From assembly GCA_039815685.1 (NCBI GenBank), contig JBCBYV010000001.1, positions 310,001 to 374,000 on the forward strand: a DNA stretch of 64,000 nt, in the 5' to 3' direction. A model generated the notes under the pieces. The model did no database searches, was not told the DNA's origin, and saw nothing but the letters and a program-made list of their open reading frames with translations. Below are positions 25,479 to 34,575 of the stretch, one piece after another (position 1 is the stretch's first letter; each line of letters starts with the position of its first letter). The stretch comes from Thermohalobaculum sp039815685 (GTDB lineage Bacteria; Pseudomonadota; Alphaproteobacteria; Rhodobacterales; Rhodobacteraceae). The position numbers and the translations under genes are program-made.

Positions 25479-26243
25479 ATGACCGACCTTCAAGGAACCA
25501 CCGCCCTCGTCACCGGCGCGAGCCGCGGCATTGGCGACGCCACGGCCCGCATTCTCGCCGAAAGCGGCGTCGCCGTGACCCTCGCCGCCCGAAGCGCCGG
25601 CGATATCGAGCGGATCCGCGATGAGATCCGCGGCGCGGGCGGTCGGGCGGAGGCCGTGGCCTGCGATGTCGCGGACCGAAATTCGGTGGAGGCCGCGGTC
25701 GCCACGGCGGAGGCCGCCCATGGCCCGCTCGATCTCCTCGTCAACAATGCCGGCGTCATCGATCCGATCGGTCCCTTGGCGGAGACCGATCCGGACGCCT
25801 GGACCCGCCTCATCGATATCAACGTCAAGGGTGCCTACTTCGCCCTCCGCGCCGTCCTGCCAGGCATGGTCGAACGGGGGAGCGGCACGATCATCAACAT
25901 CAGCTCTGGTGCGGCAACCAGCGCGATCGAGGGCTGGTCGGCCTACTGCACCTCCAAGGCCGCGCTCCACATGCTCACCCGCACCGCACATGGTGAGACG
26001 CACGACGCCGGCATCCGGGTCATCGGCCTAAGCCCCGGCACGGTCGCAACCGAAATGCAGCGCGTGATCAAGGCCTCCGGCATAAACCGCGTGAGCCAGC
26101 TCGACTGGTCCGTCCACATCCCGCCCGAATGGCCCGCGCGCGCCATCGCCTGGCTCGCGGGGCCGGAGGGCGCTGAGTTCGCAGGCGAGGAAGTCAGCCT
26201 CCGCGACGAGACGATCCGCCGCCGCATCGGCCTCATTCCGTGA
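25479..26243 (+). CDS. Short-chain dehydrogenase/reductase (SDR) family protein
   Basis: 254 aa Rossmann oxidoreductase. Classical SDR motifs are intact: cofactor-binding TGASRGIG at the N-terminus, LVNNAGVI, the catalytic Ser in IINISSGAAT, and YCTSKAAL (Tyr-x-x-x-Lys), followed by GLSPGTVATEM. It resembles 3-oxoacyl-ACP-reductase-like SDRs; substrate unknown. The ATG at 25479, after GGGAGCATCGCC, is chosen; upstream frame extension has no homology. Confidence 0.9.
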   Translation: MTDLQGTTALVTGASRGIGDATARILAESGVAVTLAARSAGDIERIRDEIRGAGGRAEAVACDVADRNSVEAAVATAEAAHGPLDLLVNNAGVIDPIGPLAETDPDAWTRLIDINVKGAYFALRAVLPGMVERGSGTIINISSGAATSAIEGWSAYCTSKAALHMLTRTAHGETHDAGIRVIGLSPGTVATEMQRVIKASGINRVSQLDWSVHIPPEWPARAIAWLAGPEGAEFAGEEVSLRDETIRRRIGLIP

Positions 26244-26338
26244 CGCCATAGCGGCATCGGCGCGCGCGCCGCCCGACAGCGCTTGCCCGTCACACGTTGC
26301 CGCGCCATCTCCTCGGCCAAGCCGCAAGGAAGGGCCGG

Positions 26339-27019
26339 ATGACCGCGCTGCTGGAAATCGCCGCACTCACCAAGAGCCATGCCACGCCGCAGGGGCGCCT
26401 GCAGGTGCTGGACGGCGTCGATCTCCGCGTCGCCGGCGGGGAGACCGTGGCACTCACAGGCGAGTCGGGCTCCGGCAAGAGCACGCTCCTCCACCTTGTC
26501 GCCGGTCTCGATACGCCCGACAGTGGACGGATCGTGATCGAGGGCCAGGAGATCGGCGCCCTCGGTGAGCGCGCCCGGGCGGAGCTTCGGCGCACCCGCC
26601 TCGGCATCGTCTTCCAGCAATACAATCTGATCCCGTCCCTCACCGTCGGCGACAATCTGGGCTTCGAGGCGCGTCTCGCCGAGCGCGCCGATCCGGCATT
26701 CGAGGAACGGCTCGCTGCCCGACTTGGCCTCGCCGCCAGCCTCGACCGCTATCCCGAACAGCTCTCGGGCGGTCAGCAACAGCGCCTCGCCCTCGGCCGC
26801 GCGCTCGCCGCCCGGCCGGCCCTCCTCCTCGCGGACGAGCCCACGGGCAATCTCGACGAGGCGACAGCGGGCGCGGTGCTCGACCTCGCCCTCGAGCTCG
26901 TGGCGGAGACCGGGTGCGGGTTTCTCATGGTCACGCACTCGCCGCGCCTCGCCGCCCGGCTCGACCGGCAGGTGCATCTCTCCGGCGGCCGGCTCTCGAG
27001 CCAGCGGGCCGCGGCCTGA
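26339..27019 (+). CDS. ABC transporter ATP-binding protein (YbbA/LolD type)
   Basis: 226 aa. Walker A (GESGSGKSTLLHLVAGL), Q-loop (VFQQYNLIPSLTVGDN), signature (LSGGQQQRLALGRALA), Walker B (ALLLADEPTGNLDE) and H-loop (MVTHSPRLA) are all present. The sequence is of the MacB/LolD/YbbA type that energises export or lipid/lipoprotein handling rather than uptake. Its stop overlaps the start of the permease gene (TGATG). Confidence 0.94.
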   Translation: MTALLEIAALTKSHATPQGRLQVLDGVDLRVAGGETVALTGESGSGKSTLLHLVAGLDTPDSGRIVIEGQEIGALGERARAELRRTRLGIVFQQYNLIPSLTVGDNLGFEARLAERADPAFEERLAARLGLAASLDRYPEQLSGGQQQRLALGRALAARPALLLADEPTGNLDEATAGAVLDLALELVAETGCGFLMVTHSPRLAARLDRQVHLSGGRLSSQRAAA

Positions 27020-29520
27020 TGGCCGGTCGCGCGATCCCGCTTCGCCAGACCCTCCGCGCCCTTGCCAGCCACTGGCGGCGCAACCCGGTCCAGCTCGCAG
27101 CCCTCGTTGCGGGCCTCGCGATCGCCACCGCGCTCTGGAGCGGCGTGCAAGCCCTCAACGCCGAAGCCCGCGCTGCCTATGACCGCGCTGCCGAGACGTT
27201 GACCGGCGGCGCCCCCCGCCTGATCGACCCCGATGGTGGCCGCATCGACCAGCAAACCTGGGTCGCCCTCCGCCGTGCCGGCTGGCCCGTCAGCCCCTTC
27301 CTCGAAGGCACGGCGGAGATTGCGGGCGAGCGCTACCGCATCGTCGGCGTCGATCCGCTCAGCCTGCCGGCCAGCGAGAACCTCGAGCTCACCTTCGACG
27401 ACAGCGATGGCGAGGGGACGGGGCAGGGCGGTGGACCGGGCCTCGCCCGCTTCACGATGCCTCCCTTCGCGGCCCTCGCCGCGCCGGAAACGGTCGCAGA
27501 GCTCGGTGGCGAGGGCGCGACCGCGGCCCTCGGCACCGGTGCTGCCCTGCCGCCCATCGAGCCGAGCGTCGGTCTCGGCGCCCGGCTGATCCTGGTCGAT
27601 ATCGGCGTCGCTCAACGCCTGCTGGACGCGGAGGGCCAGCTCAGCGCCCTCCTTCTCGGCCCCGCGACGCGCCCGCTCCCCCCGCTCGCGCAGACACCCG
27701 GCGCCGGGCTCGACCGCGTGACGCCCGAGGAGCCGCCGGATCTCGACCGGTTGACCGAGAGCTTCCACATGAACCTCACGGCCTTCGGGCTCCTGAGCTT
27801 CCTCGTCGGCCTCTTCATCGTGCACGCCGCCATCGGTCTCGCCTTCGAGCAGCGGCGCGGGATCTTCCGAACGCTCCGCTCGATGGGCGTCTCCGCCCGG
27901 CTTCTGACCGGCGCTCTTCTCGCCGAGATCGCGCTTCTTGCGCTCGTCGCGGGCACGCTTGGTCTGATCGGCGGCTGGATCGTCGCGAGCCTTCTTTTGC
28001 CGGATGTCGCGCTCTCGCTTCGCGGCCTCTACGGCGCGGAGGTGCCGGGCAGCCTCGCGATCCGCCCCGCCTGGTGGGCCGGGGGGCTTGCCATGGCGCT
28101 CGCCGGCGCGCTCGCCGCGGCAGGGCAGAGCCTCTGGCGTGCCTACACCATGCCAGTGCTCGCCGCCGCCGGGCCCGAGGCCTGGGCGGCAGCGCAACGG
28201 CGCTGGCTCCGCCGGCAAGGCGTCGCGGCCATCGCCCTTGCTGCCGCTGCCCTCGCCACACCCGCCATCGCCGATGGGCTGATCGCGGGCTTCGCGACCC
28301 TCGCAGGCCTCGTCCTCGCCGCCGCCCTGGCTCTGCCGGTGATCGTCGCGGCCCTCCTCGCGCTGGCCGAACGCGCCGCACCCGCGGGTCTTCCCCGCTG
28401 GTTCTGGGCGGATACGCGCCAACAGCTCTCGGGCCTCTCCCTCGCTCTCATGGCGCTCCTCCTCGCCCTTTCCGTCAATATCGGCGTCGGGACGATGGTC
28501 GAGAGCTTTCGCCTCACCTTCACCGGCTGGATCGGCAATCGCCTCGCCGCCGACGCCTACTACCGCGCGGAGGATGCCGCGCAGGCCGCGGAGATCGCCG
28601 CATGGATCGAGGGGCGCGACGACATTGAGGCCGTCCTGCCGAACTGGGATGCGGAGACCCGCCTCTCCGGCTGGCCCGTTGAGGTCTATTCCTTCGCCGA
28701 TGACCCGCAGTATCGCGACACATGGCCACTGCTCGAGACCGGCCGGAATGCCTGGGACCGGCTTCTGGCGGGTGAGGGCATCTTCGTCTCCGAACAGCTC
28801 GCCCGCCGGCTCGAGGTGGGGCTCGGCGATCCGCTGACCCTGCCCGGGGAACGCTCCGAGGCATCGCTCACCGTCGCGGCGATCTACGCGGATTACGGCA
28901 ATCCGCAGGGCCAGGTGCGGGTCGCCCTCCCGGTTCTCGAACGCCTGTTCCCGACGGCAGAGCGGCTGCGCTTCGGCCTGCGCATCGCCGACGGGCAGAC
29001 CGCATCGGTGGTGGAGGCGATGCGCGAGCGCTTCGGCCTCAGCCAGAGCCAGCTCCGCGATCAGGAGAGCCTGCAGCAGCTCTCGATCGCCATCTTCGAG
29101 CGAACCTTCGTCGTCACCGGCGCGCTCAACAGCCTGACCCTGGGCGTAGCAGGCGTCGCGCTCCTCACCGCGCTCGTCACCCTTTCAGGCATGCGCCTGC
29201 CGAGCCTCGCGCCCGTCTGGGCCCTCGGTCTCACCCGACGGCGCCTCGCGCTCTTGGAACTCGGCAAGATGCAGGCGCTCGCCCTCGTCACGGCGGTGGC
29301 GGCGATCCCGACGGGGCTCATCATCGCCTGGATGCTGGTGGCCGTGATCAATGTGGAGGCGTTCGGCTGGCGACTGCCGTTCCACGTCTTCCCCGTGGAC
29401 TGGCTGCGCCTCGGCATCCTGGCGCTGATCACGGCCGCGCTCGCGGCGCTCCTGCCGGCGCTTAGGCTCGCGCGCATGGCGCCTGCCCGCCTCGTCGCCG
29501 TATTCGCGGCGGCGCGTTAG
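27019..29520 (+). CDS. ABC transporter permease, FtsX-like (YbbP type)
   Basis: 833 aa. An N-terminal helix (LAALVAGLAIATALWSG) precedes a periplasmic domain, two sets of FtsX-type helices (LLSFLVGLFIVHAAIGLAF; ALLAEIALLALVAGTLGLIG; VAGVALLTALVTLSGMRLP; LGILALITAALAALLPALR) and a second periplasmic MacB-like domain (DPQYRDTWPLLETGRNAWD). The ten-helix layout matches YbbP/MacB-superfamily permeases. With the upstream ATPase it forms a complete exporter; no dedicated periplasmic adaptor is adjacent. The substrate is unknown. Confidence 0.9.
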   Translation: MAGRAIPLRQTLRALASHWRRNPVQLAALVAGLAIATALWSGVQALNAEARAAYDRAAETLTGGAPRLIDPDGGRIDQQTWVALRRAGWPVSPFLEGTAEIAGERYRIVGVDPLSLPASENLELTFDDSDGEGTGQGGGPGLARFTMPPFAALAAPETVAELGGEGATAALGTGAALPPIEPSVGLGARLILVDIGVAQRLLDAEGQLSALLLGPATRPLPPLAQTPGAGLDRVTPEEPPDLDRLTESFHMNLTAFGLLSFLVGLFIVHAAIGLAFEQRRGIFRTLRSMGVSARLLTGALLAEIALLALVAGTLGLIGGWIVASLLLPDVALSLRGLYGAEVPGSLAIRPAWWAGGLAMALAGALAAAGQSLWRAYTMPVLAAAGPEAWAAAQRRWLRRQGVAAIALAAAALATPAIADGLIAGFATLAGLVLAAALALPVIVAALLALAERAAPAGLPRWFWADTRQQLSGLSLALMALLLALSVNIGVGTMVESFRLTFTGWIGNRLAADAYYRAEDAAQAAEIAAWIEGRDDIEAVLPNWDAETRLSGWPVEVYSFADDPQYRDTWPLLETGRNAWDRLLAGEGIFVSEQLARRLEVGLGDPLTLPGERSEASLTVAAIYADYGNPQGQVRVALPVLERLFPTAERLRFGLRIADGQTASVVEAMRERFGLSQSQLRDQESLQQLSIAIFERTFVVTGALNSLTLGVAGVALLTALVTLSGMRLPSLAPVWALGLTRRRLALLELGKMQALALVTAVAAIPTGLIIAWMLVAVINVEAFGWRLPFHVFPVDWLRLGILALITAALAALLPALRLARMAPARLVAVFAAAR

Positions 29521-29526
29521 CGGGCC

Positions 29527-30225
29527 TCAACCTTTGGTCGCGGTGCCCACATAGATGATGCCCGTCATCGGCACGATGCCGAAGGTGAAATCGAGCCGCC
29601 GGTTGATGCCGGTCGGCGCGAGGCCGCGAAAGGGCCCGACATCGAAGCCCCGCGCGCCCAGCATCTCGCGCAGGGCGGCGGGCTTGATGAAGAGCGCGGG
29701 GTCATGCGTGCCGCGGGGCAGGAGGCCCAGCACGCGCTCCGCCACCTGCACAACGACGAGCCGCGCCAGCAGCGTGCTGTTGATCGTGTCGAAGCAGAAG
29801 ATGCCACCGGGCTTCAGCACCCGCTCGATCTCGTCGAGCACCGTCGGCACGCTCTCGACATGTTCCAGGACATCGACGCAGACCACGATATCGAAGGATG
29901 CGTCCGGATAGGGCAGGGCCTCGCCAACGCCTGTGTCGTAGCGGATCTCTAGTCCCTCGTTCTCCGCATGCGCGCGTGCGGCCGCAATCGCCTCGGCTGC
30001 GGGGTCGATGCCCGAGACGGTCGCGCCCCTCTCTGCCAGCGCCTCGGACAGAAAGCCGCCGCCGCAACCGAGATCCAGCGCCGCCTTGCCTTTCCAGGAG
30101 GGCACGGTGCGGTCGAAGTAGCGGAGCCGCGCCGGGACCATGTTTGCGAGCGTGCGCAGCCATGGTGTCGAGCCGTCCCACCAGCGGTCCGCGAACCTGT
30201 CGTAGATCGTGAGATCGTTAACCAT
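29527..30225 (-). CDS. ubiG: UbiG-like 3-O-methyltransferase (ubiquinone biosynthesis)
   Basis: 232 aa class I SAM-dependent methyltransferase. Motif I is LDLGCGGGFLSEALAERG, then SGIDPAAEAIAAARAHAE, motif with DVVVCVDVLEHVE-like VVCVDVLEHVESVP, and post-motif VLKPGGIFCFDTIN. The C-terminal GTHDPALFIKPAALREML resembles the ubiquinone O-methyltransferase (UbiG) family. The N-terminal YDRFADRWWDG also fits. Alternative: another UbiE/Coq5-like methyltransferase. ATG 30225 has AGGTGAAGAA before it; ATG 30240 adds five residues. It converges with the ABC permease gene. Confidence 0.75.
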   Translation of the reverse strand: MVNDLTIYDRFADRWWDGSTPWLRTLANMVPARLRYFDRTVPSWKGKAALDLGCGGGFLSEALAERGATVSGIDPAAEAIAAARAHAENEGLEIRYDTGVGEALPYPDASFDIVVCVDVLEHVESVPTVLDEIERVLKPGGIFCFDTINSTLLARLVVVQVAERVLGLLPRGTHDPALFIKPAALREMLGARGFDVGPFRGLAPTGINRRLDFTFGIVPMTGIIYVGTATKG

Positions 30226-30517
30226 TTCTTCACCTGGCATGCGCAGACGGAACGAGCGAGGTAGCTTCCAACGGCACGATTGCGAGCGACGCTCGAAGCT
30301 TTGCAGGCCAAGTATTTTAGTGTATGCATCTACTCAAAGGTGTGGGTGCAATACGGCAATCAACTGCAGAAGCTAACGGTTTTACTACTATAGCGTGAGT
30401 AAAAGCCGGGTCATCAACGCAAGGTTGAGCCGAGATGCTGCAGAGCATCCGTTTCACCTGCGTTGTGGGGAACACTGGTGAAAGCGCGTTTCACGGACTG
30501 GAAAGCGAGTGTGACGT
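30226..30517. other. ubiG-tadE divergent intergenic region
   Basis: AT-richer than its neighbours. Contains an inverted repeat GATGCT-GCAG-AGCATC at 30434-30449 upstream of the TadE-like start (30518), and TTTTACT...AGTAAAA (30379-30405), another imperfect inverted repeat. Both could be operators of the Tad cluster. A TTAACCAT at 30218-30225 overlaps the ubiG start. No RNA gene was seen. Confidence 0.4.
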
Positions 30518-31084
30518 ATGACGAAAAATGACGGGGTTGTGACCAGCTTGAGCGGGTCTTTCTCTACCTTCTGGGGCGATCAGCGCGGAGCGAGCGCGCT
30601 CGAGCTTATCGTCAGCCTGCCATTGCTGGTGGGCTGTATGCTGCTGACTGCGAATTACGGGCTTCTGATCTCGACACGCGAGTCGCTCGACAGTGCGACG
30701 CGTGATGCGACGCGCTTGCTGACGCGCGCACCGGCGGCGCGCGACGACGCCGGGACGCCCAACGTCGATACGGATGATCAGCCGCAGCTCTACACCTTCT
30801 TCGTGGACGAGGCGCGCCAGCTCGTGGCCAACCGCCTCGGCGTCGCTCTCGAGGATGTGGAGCTGACGACGCGCGTCGATCCGATCACTGGCGGCGGTCA
30901 GCTCAGGAACGAGTTCTTCCTCATCACCGTGAACGCGCGCGTCACGCTCGATGACTTCCCGCTTCTCGGCTGGGCCTTCGATCCGGTTTTCGGCGCGACT
31001 GAGAGTGGCCGCTGGACGGCCGAGACCTCGTTTGGCGCCGTCGGCTGCTCGGTTACGGACAATCAGGCGGGGCTGTGCCGATGA
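30518..31084 (+). CDS. TadE-like pseudopilin
   Basis: 188 aa. The N-terminal region has the TadE hallmark: a hydrophilic leader followed by GASALELIVSLPLLVGCMLLTANYG, that is ALELIV with a Glu at +5 of the processing zone, then a globular extracytoplasmic domain with two cysteines at the C-terminus (GCSVTDNQAGLC). Prepilin peptidase TadV-type processing is expected. Its stop overlaps the next gene by 4 bp (ATGA). Confidence 0.85.
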   Translation: MTKNDGVVTSLSGSFSTFWGDQRGASALELIVSLPLLVGCMLLTANYGLLISTRESLDSATRDATRLLTRAPAARDDAGTPNVDTDDQPQLYTFFVDEARQLVANRLGVALEDVELTTRVDPITGGGQLRNEFFLITVNARVTLDDFPLLGWAFDPVFGATESGRWTAETSFGAVGCSVTDNQAGLCR

Positions 31085-31824
31085 ACGGGTCTTTGCAGGC
31101 GTTTATCCGCGATGATCGCGGGACCACGGTGATCGAGACGCTGGTCGTCTTCATGCCGATCATGACGCTGTTCTACGCCAACATCGAGATCATCATGGCC
31201 TATTACGGCGTGGTCTCGGCGCAGAAGGCAGCGCAGCTAGCCGCCCGGATCTCGGCGACGGAGAGCCCGATCTACATCGGGACGGACATGTACGTCTTCA
31301 ACGCGCAGACGGGGCAGTTCGAGCTCATCAACCGCCTGAACCAGGCCGACTATATCAGCAACGGGCCAAGCTGCTTCCAGCCGACCGGGCCCGATGGCTG
31401 CCTCGATCCGCACATCCTGCAGAACAATCTCGGCCAGCCGATCGACCGGAACGGCAATCTGGTTGCGGTGGGCAATGAGATCGAGCTCGACTTCGTCTGC
31501 AACGGCGAGACCATCGCGTCGGACGCCAATTGCAGCGAGCCTCGCTTCAACCGCCTGATGTGCGAGGTGCGCCGGTTCTATCCGTCCGTCGATCCGAACG
31601 GCGTGACGATCCGGTACGACTATCGCCGTCTCGGGATCGCGGGTGGGCCCTTCGTGCCCGAGATCACGGTGCGGATCGCGCCGCGCGATCTGCCGGTGGA
31701 CCTGATCGGTCCAATCGGCTTCGCCACGCTGTCCGGTCAGCTCGGAAACGCCGTGGCGAGCAGCATCGGCGAGGACTTGGATACACCGACGGGCGTCGAT
31801 GCCCAGGTGGGGTGGTGTGAATGA
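31081..31824 (+). CDS. TadE/TadF-like pseudopilin
   Basis: 247 aa. A pilin-like N-terminus RDDRGTTVIETLVVFMPIMTLFYANI matches the TadE/F class (conserved IETLVV with Glu), followed by a 200-residue globular domain with six Cys (CFQ, CLD, CNG, CSE, CEV, CE at the end), presumably disulfide-bonded outside. It starts at the ATG at 31081 overlapping the preceding stop; a GTG at 31075 is also in frame. Downstream are 145 bp and then TadG. Confidence 0.82.
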   Translation: MNGSLQAFIRDDRGTTVIETLVVFMPIMTLFYANIEIIMAYYGVVSAQKAAQLAARISATESPIYIGTDMYVFNAQTGQFELINRLNQADYISNGPSCFQPTGPDGCLDPHILQNNLGQPIDRNGNLVAVGNEIELDFVCNGETIASDANCSEPRFNRLMCEVRRFYPSVDPNGVTIRYDYRRLGIAGGPFVPEITVRIAPRDLPVDLIGPIGFATLSGQLGNAVASSIGEDLDTPTGVDAQVGWCE

Positions 31825-31969
31825 TGGGCCGGTTGCGTGGAGCCGGGCCGGGTGAGGCAAAGTGCGAGCCGCGGACACCGTGGTGGGGAGGGCGCGTGGG
31901 AGCGCGCCAAGACGGATTGACCGGGGGATGGGCCAGAAGGTTCGGGCCGGGTCGGAAAGGGAGCACAGC

Positions 31970-34489
31970 ATGATGAAGGAATTTCGTCAGAATGAGGAAG
32001 GGGCGATTACGTTCTTCGTCCTGATCCTCAGCGTCGGTTTGATAGCGATGGCTGGTCTTGTGATGGATTCCGGCCGGACCTATTCGGCGCATAGTCAGGC
32101 GCAAGCCTATATGGACCACATCGCGCTCGCGATGGCTAACGAGCTCGATGGCACATCGACCTCCATGGACCGGGCCCGTGCCATCGGCGAGGCTGCCGGG
32201 GCCTATGGTTCGGCGATCAACAAGTCGTCGACGCTGATCGCGGAGAAGGTCGGGGACGACGCGGTTCAGTTTCAGATCAGCGACATCGTGTTCCTGACTG
32301 GACAGCCGCAGACCAAGGGGTCGGTGCTGCGCGCCTCGTCCTATACGAGCCTCGAGACGCAAAACCCGCTCGACGCGACGCATGTGCTGATCATCGGTCA
32401 GACGGCGTCCGTGCCCTGGACCTTCCTCAACATGACGTCGCTGGTCGCGGGCCTCGGCGGTGAGACGACCGAGACCGCCGGCGATGTTGCGCAGTCGGCC
32501 GCAGGCGGCGGGGACTTCACCGTGTCGACCTGGTCGACGGCCGAACTCGTCCGTGACGAGACGCAGACGAGCGAAGTGATCGCCATCTGCGCGCCGTCGG
32601 GCTGGGACACACTTGTTGAGGGCCAGGATCTCGTCTTCGAGAAGAGCCGGAATGGCGACTGGTCGGACGGCAAGTACGGCATCGTCACGACGCTGCCCGA
32701 CAACGCGGCGGGTGAGTGCACGAGCTACGCGACCGAGAACGGCCAGTTCGACGACAACCGTTATCTCGTCTGCGCGGCCGGCATTTCCGATGGTGTGCGC
32801 GCCCCGCACGCCTCGACCGTGTCCTTCACGACCGATGTCACCGACACGGCGAACAACGAAGACCAGTTCGATCTTTTCCAGGGCCTCAACACCCGCTTCG
32901 GCATCTTCGAGGGCGACGCGGCCGGGCTGACGGACATCGACAGCGTCGTGCCGGACGTCAACGTCCAGTCGAAGGACGTCTTCCAGTGCAATGGCGAGAT
33001 CGATTTCAACGTGGTGACGAATGTCGGCGGTCTGCCGACGACGGACTGCGTCGATTCGGGCACGTGCATCTTCGGCGGTCAGATGACCGCGGAGGAGATC
33101 GAGCAGTACATGATCTACACGCACGACGAGAACGGCAACCAGCGCCCGACCTACTTCGGACAGGTGCCGACGACGCGTAACGAGCTCTACCTCGCCGAGA
33201 TCTTTGCCGGTGCGGGTGCCACCAACCCGGACGGCAACCAGGATCCGCTGGCATGCTGGCAGCAGACCAACGAGGAGGGCGTTGTCGTCCTCGATGGCAA
33301 TGGCAACCCGGCCTATGAGGCAGATGCCCCCACGCCGGTCGCCAACCGCCGTAACATTGAGGTGGCGTTTGTTGACTGCTCGCAGCTCGCGCAGGACGGC
33401 ACCCAGATCCTCGCGACAGATGTTCCGGTGCTCGGCTATGCCGATCTCTTCCTCACGCGTCCGGTGGAGAACCGCAACCTGACGGTTCTGACCTTCGACG
33501 ACTACGAGCACCCGACGCTCAAGGACGCGAACGGCGACCCGGTGATCGTCACCATCGACAGTGGCGATGTCGTGAGCACGGATGAGCGGTTCACTGAGAA
33601 CGCCAGTGATCCTGCGGACGACTTCGCGTGGCTCTGGAACGAAAGCAATATCTCGACCCAGGGAACGGCGGACGTCAGCAGCACGCGCTATGATCGTACG
33701 TTCAATCCCTACGCTCCGTACGGGATCCAGATTGATCAGTACCGCCACCCTGACCAGTTCGATGGCTACGGCACGGACAATCCTGAAGCTGCGTGGAAGA
33801 ACTCGCCGATGATCTACGGCGAGGTCAACGGTGCAGATAAGGACCTGGAGAACGAAGGCTGGGGCAATGTTCTCATGATCTCGGAGAACGGCAACGACGA
33901 CAATCCGAACGATGAGGGTACCGGTGGCACGTTGGTCATACGCTTTGCTCCGGATCCCGTTTCATTGGAGTGTCCCTACGTTGATACGCTACGCGTGATC
34001 GATACTGAGGGCGGCGGTACCATCCGTGTCTATGATCGGCTTCTCTCCGATGCAGACATCGCAGACTTGCCGCCTTACAATAGCGGTGCTAGGGGCCGCC
34101 CGCATTACCCGGCGCCGGGCACCAATGAGACCAGCGTCGGTCATGACGAGACGCATTACAAAGCCGAAGACGGCACCGTGAAGGGCTTCGTTACGAGCAC
34201 CGGGGAAGAAGTGCCAGGCGACGAAGCGTTCCTGATGGATGCCTTCAAGGCGATCAGCGTTGAGCGGATGCCGGAGGGTCAGGACAACTTTGCGACATCG
34301 GCGGACATCCAGGCTGAGAATGTCTGCACGCTTCTCTACACGATGCACCATGACTCGGGCGGCATTGACGACATCGAGTTCTCGCGAGACCCGAACCCGG
34401 AACAGGCGGACACGATCTATGCTGAATTCTTGAACTACATTCAGGAAGGTGACGGTCGTCTCCTGACCTACCCGCAGATCACCAACTGA
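31970..34489 (+). CDS. TadG-like pilus assembly protein with long acidic extracytoplasmic region
   Basis: 839 aa. The first 60 residues are the TadG-type N-terminus: EEGAITFFVLILSVGLIAMAG (membrane segment) followed by LVMDSGRTYSAHSQAQAYMD. The remaining ~780 residues are very acidic, Asn/Asp/Thr-rich, Cys-containing and have no family match that I can see (for example FDLFQGLNTRFGIFEGDAAG). The domain could be an adhesin-like extension. The ATG at 31970 follows GGGAGCACAGC. A terminator follows the stop. No prepilin peptidase, secretin or ATPase is near. Confidence 0.8.
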   Translation: MMKEFRQNEEGAITFFVLILSVGLIAMAGLVMDSGRTYSAHSQAQAYMDHIALAMANELDGTSTSMDRARAIGEAAGAYGSAINKSSTLIAEKVGDDAVQFQISDIVFLTGQPQTKGSVLRASSYTSLETQNPLDATHVLIIGQTASVPWTFLNMTSLVAGLGGETTETAGDVAQSAAGGGDFTVSTWSTAELVRDETQTSEVIAICAPSGWDTLVEGQDLVFEKSRNGDWSDGKYGIVTTLPDNAAGECTSYATENGQFDDNRYLVCAAGISDGVRAPHASTVSFTTDVTDTANNEDQFDLFQGLNTRFGIFEGDAAGLTDIDSVVPDVNVQSKDVFQCNGEIDFNVVTNVGGLPTTDCVDSGTCIFGGQMTAEEIEQYMIYTHDENGNQRPTYFGQVPTTRNELYLAEIFAGAGATNPDGNQDPLACWQQTNEEGVVVLDGNGNPAYEADAPTPVANRRNIEVAFVDCSQLAQDGTQILATDVPVLGYADLFLTRPVENRNLTVLTFDDYEHPTLKDANGDPVIVTIDSGDVVSTDERFTENASDPADDFAWLWNESNISTQGTADVSSTRYDRTFNPYAPYGIQIDQYRHPDQFDGYGTDNPEAAWKNSPMIYGEVNGADKDLENEGWGNVLMISENGNDDNPNDEGTGGTLVIRFAPDPVSLECPYVDTLRVIDTEGGGTIRVYDRLLSDADIADLPPYNSGARGRPHYPAPGTNETSVGHDETHYKAEDGTVKGFVTSTGEEVPGDEAFLMDAFKAISVERMPEGQDNFATSADIQAENVCTLLYTMHHDSGGIDDIEFSRDPNPEQADTIYAEFLNYIQEGDGRLLTYPQITN

Positions 34490-34510
34490 TCTGCCGAAAC
34501 CGATCTTTGG

Positions 34511-34539
34511 AAGGCCCGGGTAAGCGCCCGGGCCTTTCT
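34511..34539 (+). terminator. Intrinsic terminator after the TadG gene
   Basis: Ten-bp stem AAGGCCCGGG / CCCGGGCCTT, loop TAAGCG, then TTCTCGTTTC. It lies between TadG and the converging KpsM-like gene. Confidence 0.85.
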
Positions 34540-34575
34540 CGTTTCAGCGGATGCTCGCGCCGCCGGCTGACCAGG

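Noticed and set aside
26773..28422. 549-aa minus-strand open frame
   Set aside because: Antisense to the ABC transporter genes; low-complexity Arg/Gly/Glu composition typical of antisense reading in GC-rich DNA.
30218..30225. TTAACCAT CtrA half-site
   Set aside because: It matches the half-site but overlaps the ubiG start and has no second half at the right distance; not enough to claim CtrA control.
31664..33748. 694-aa minus-strand open frame
   Set aside because: Antisense to the TadG gene; Arg/Asp/Val-biased without domains.
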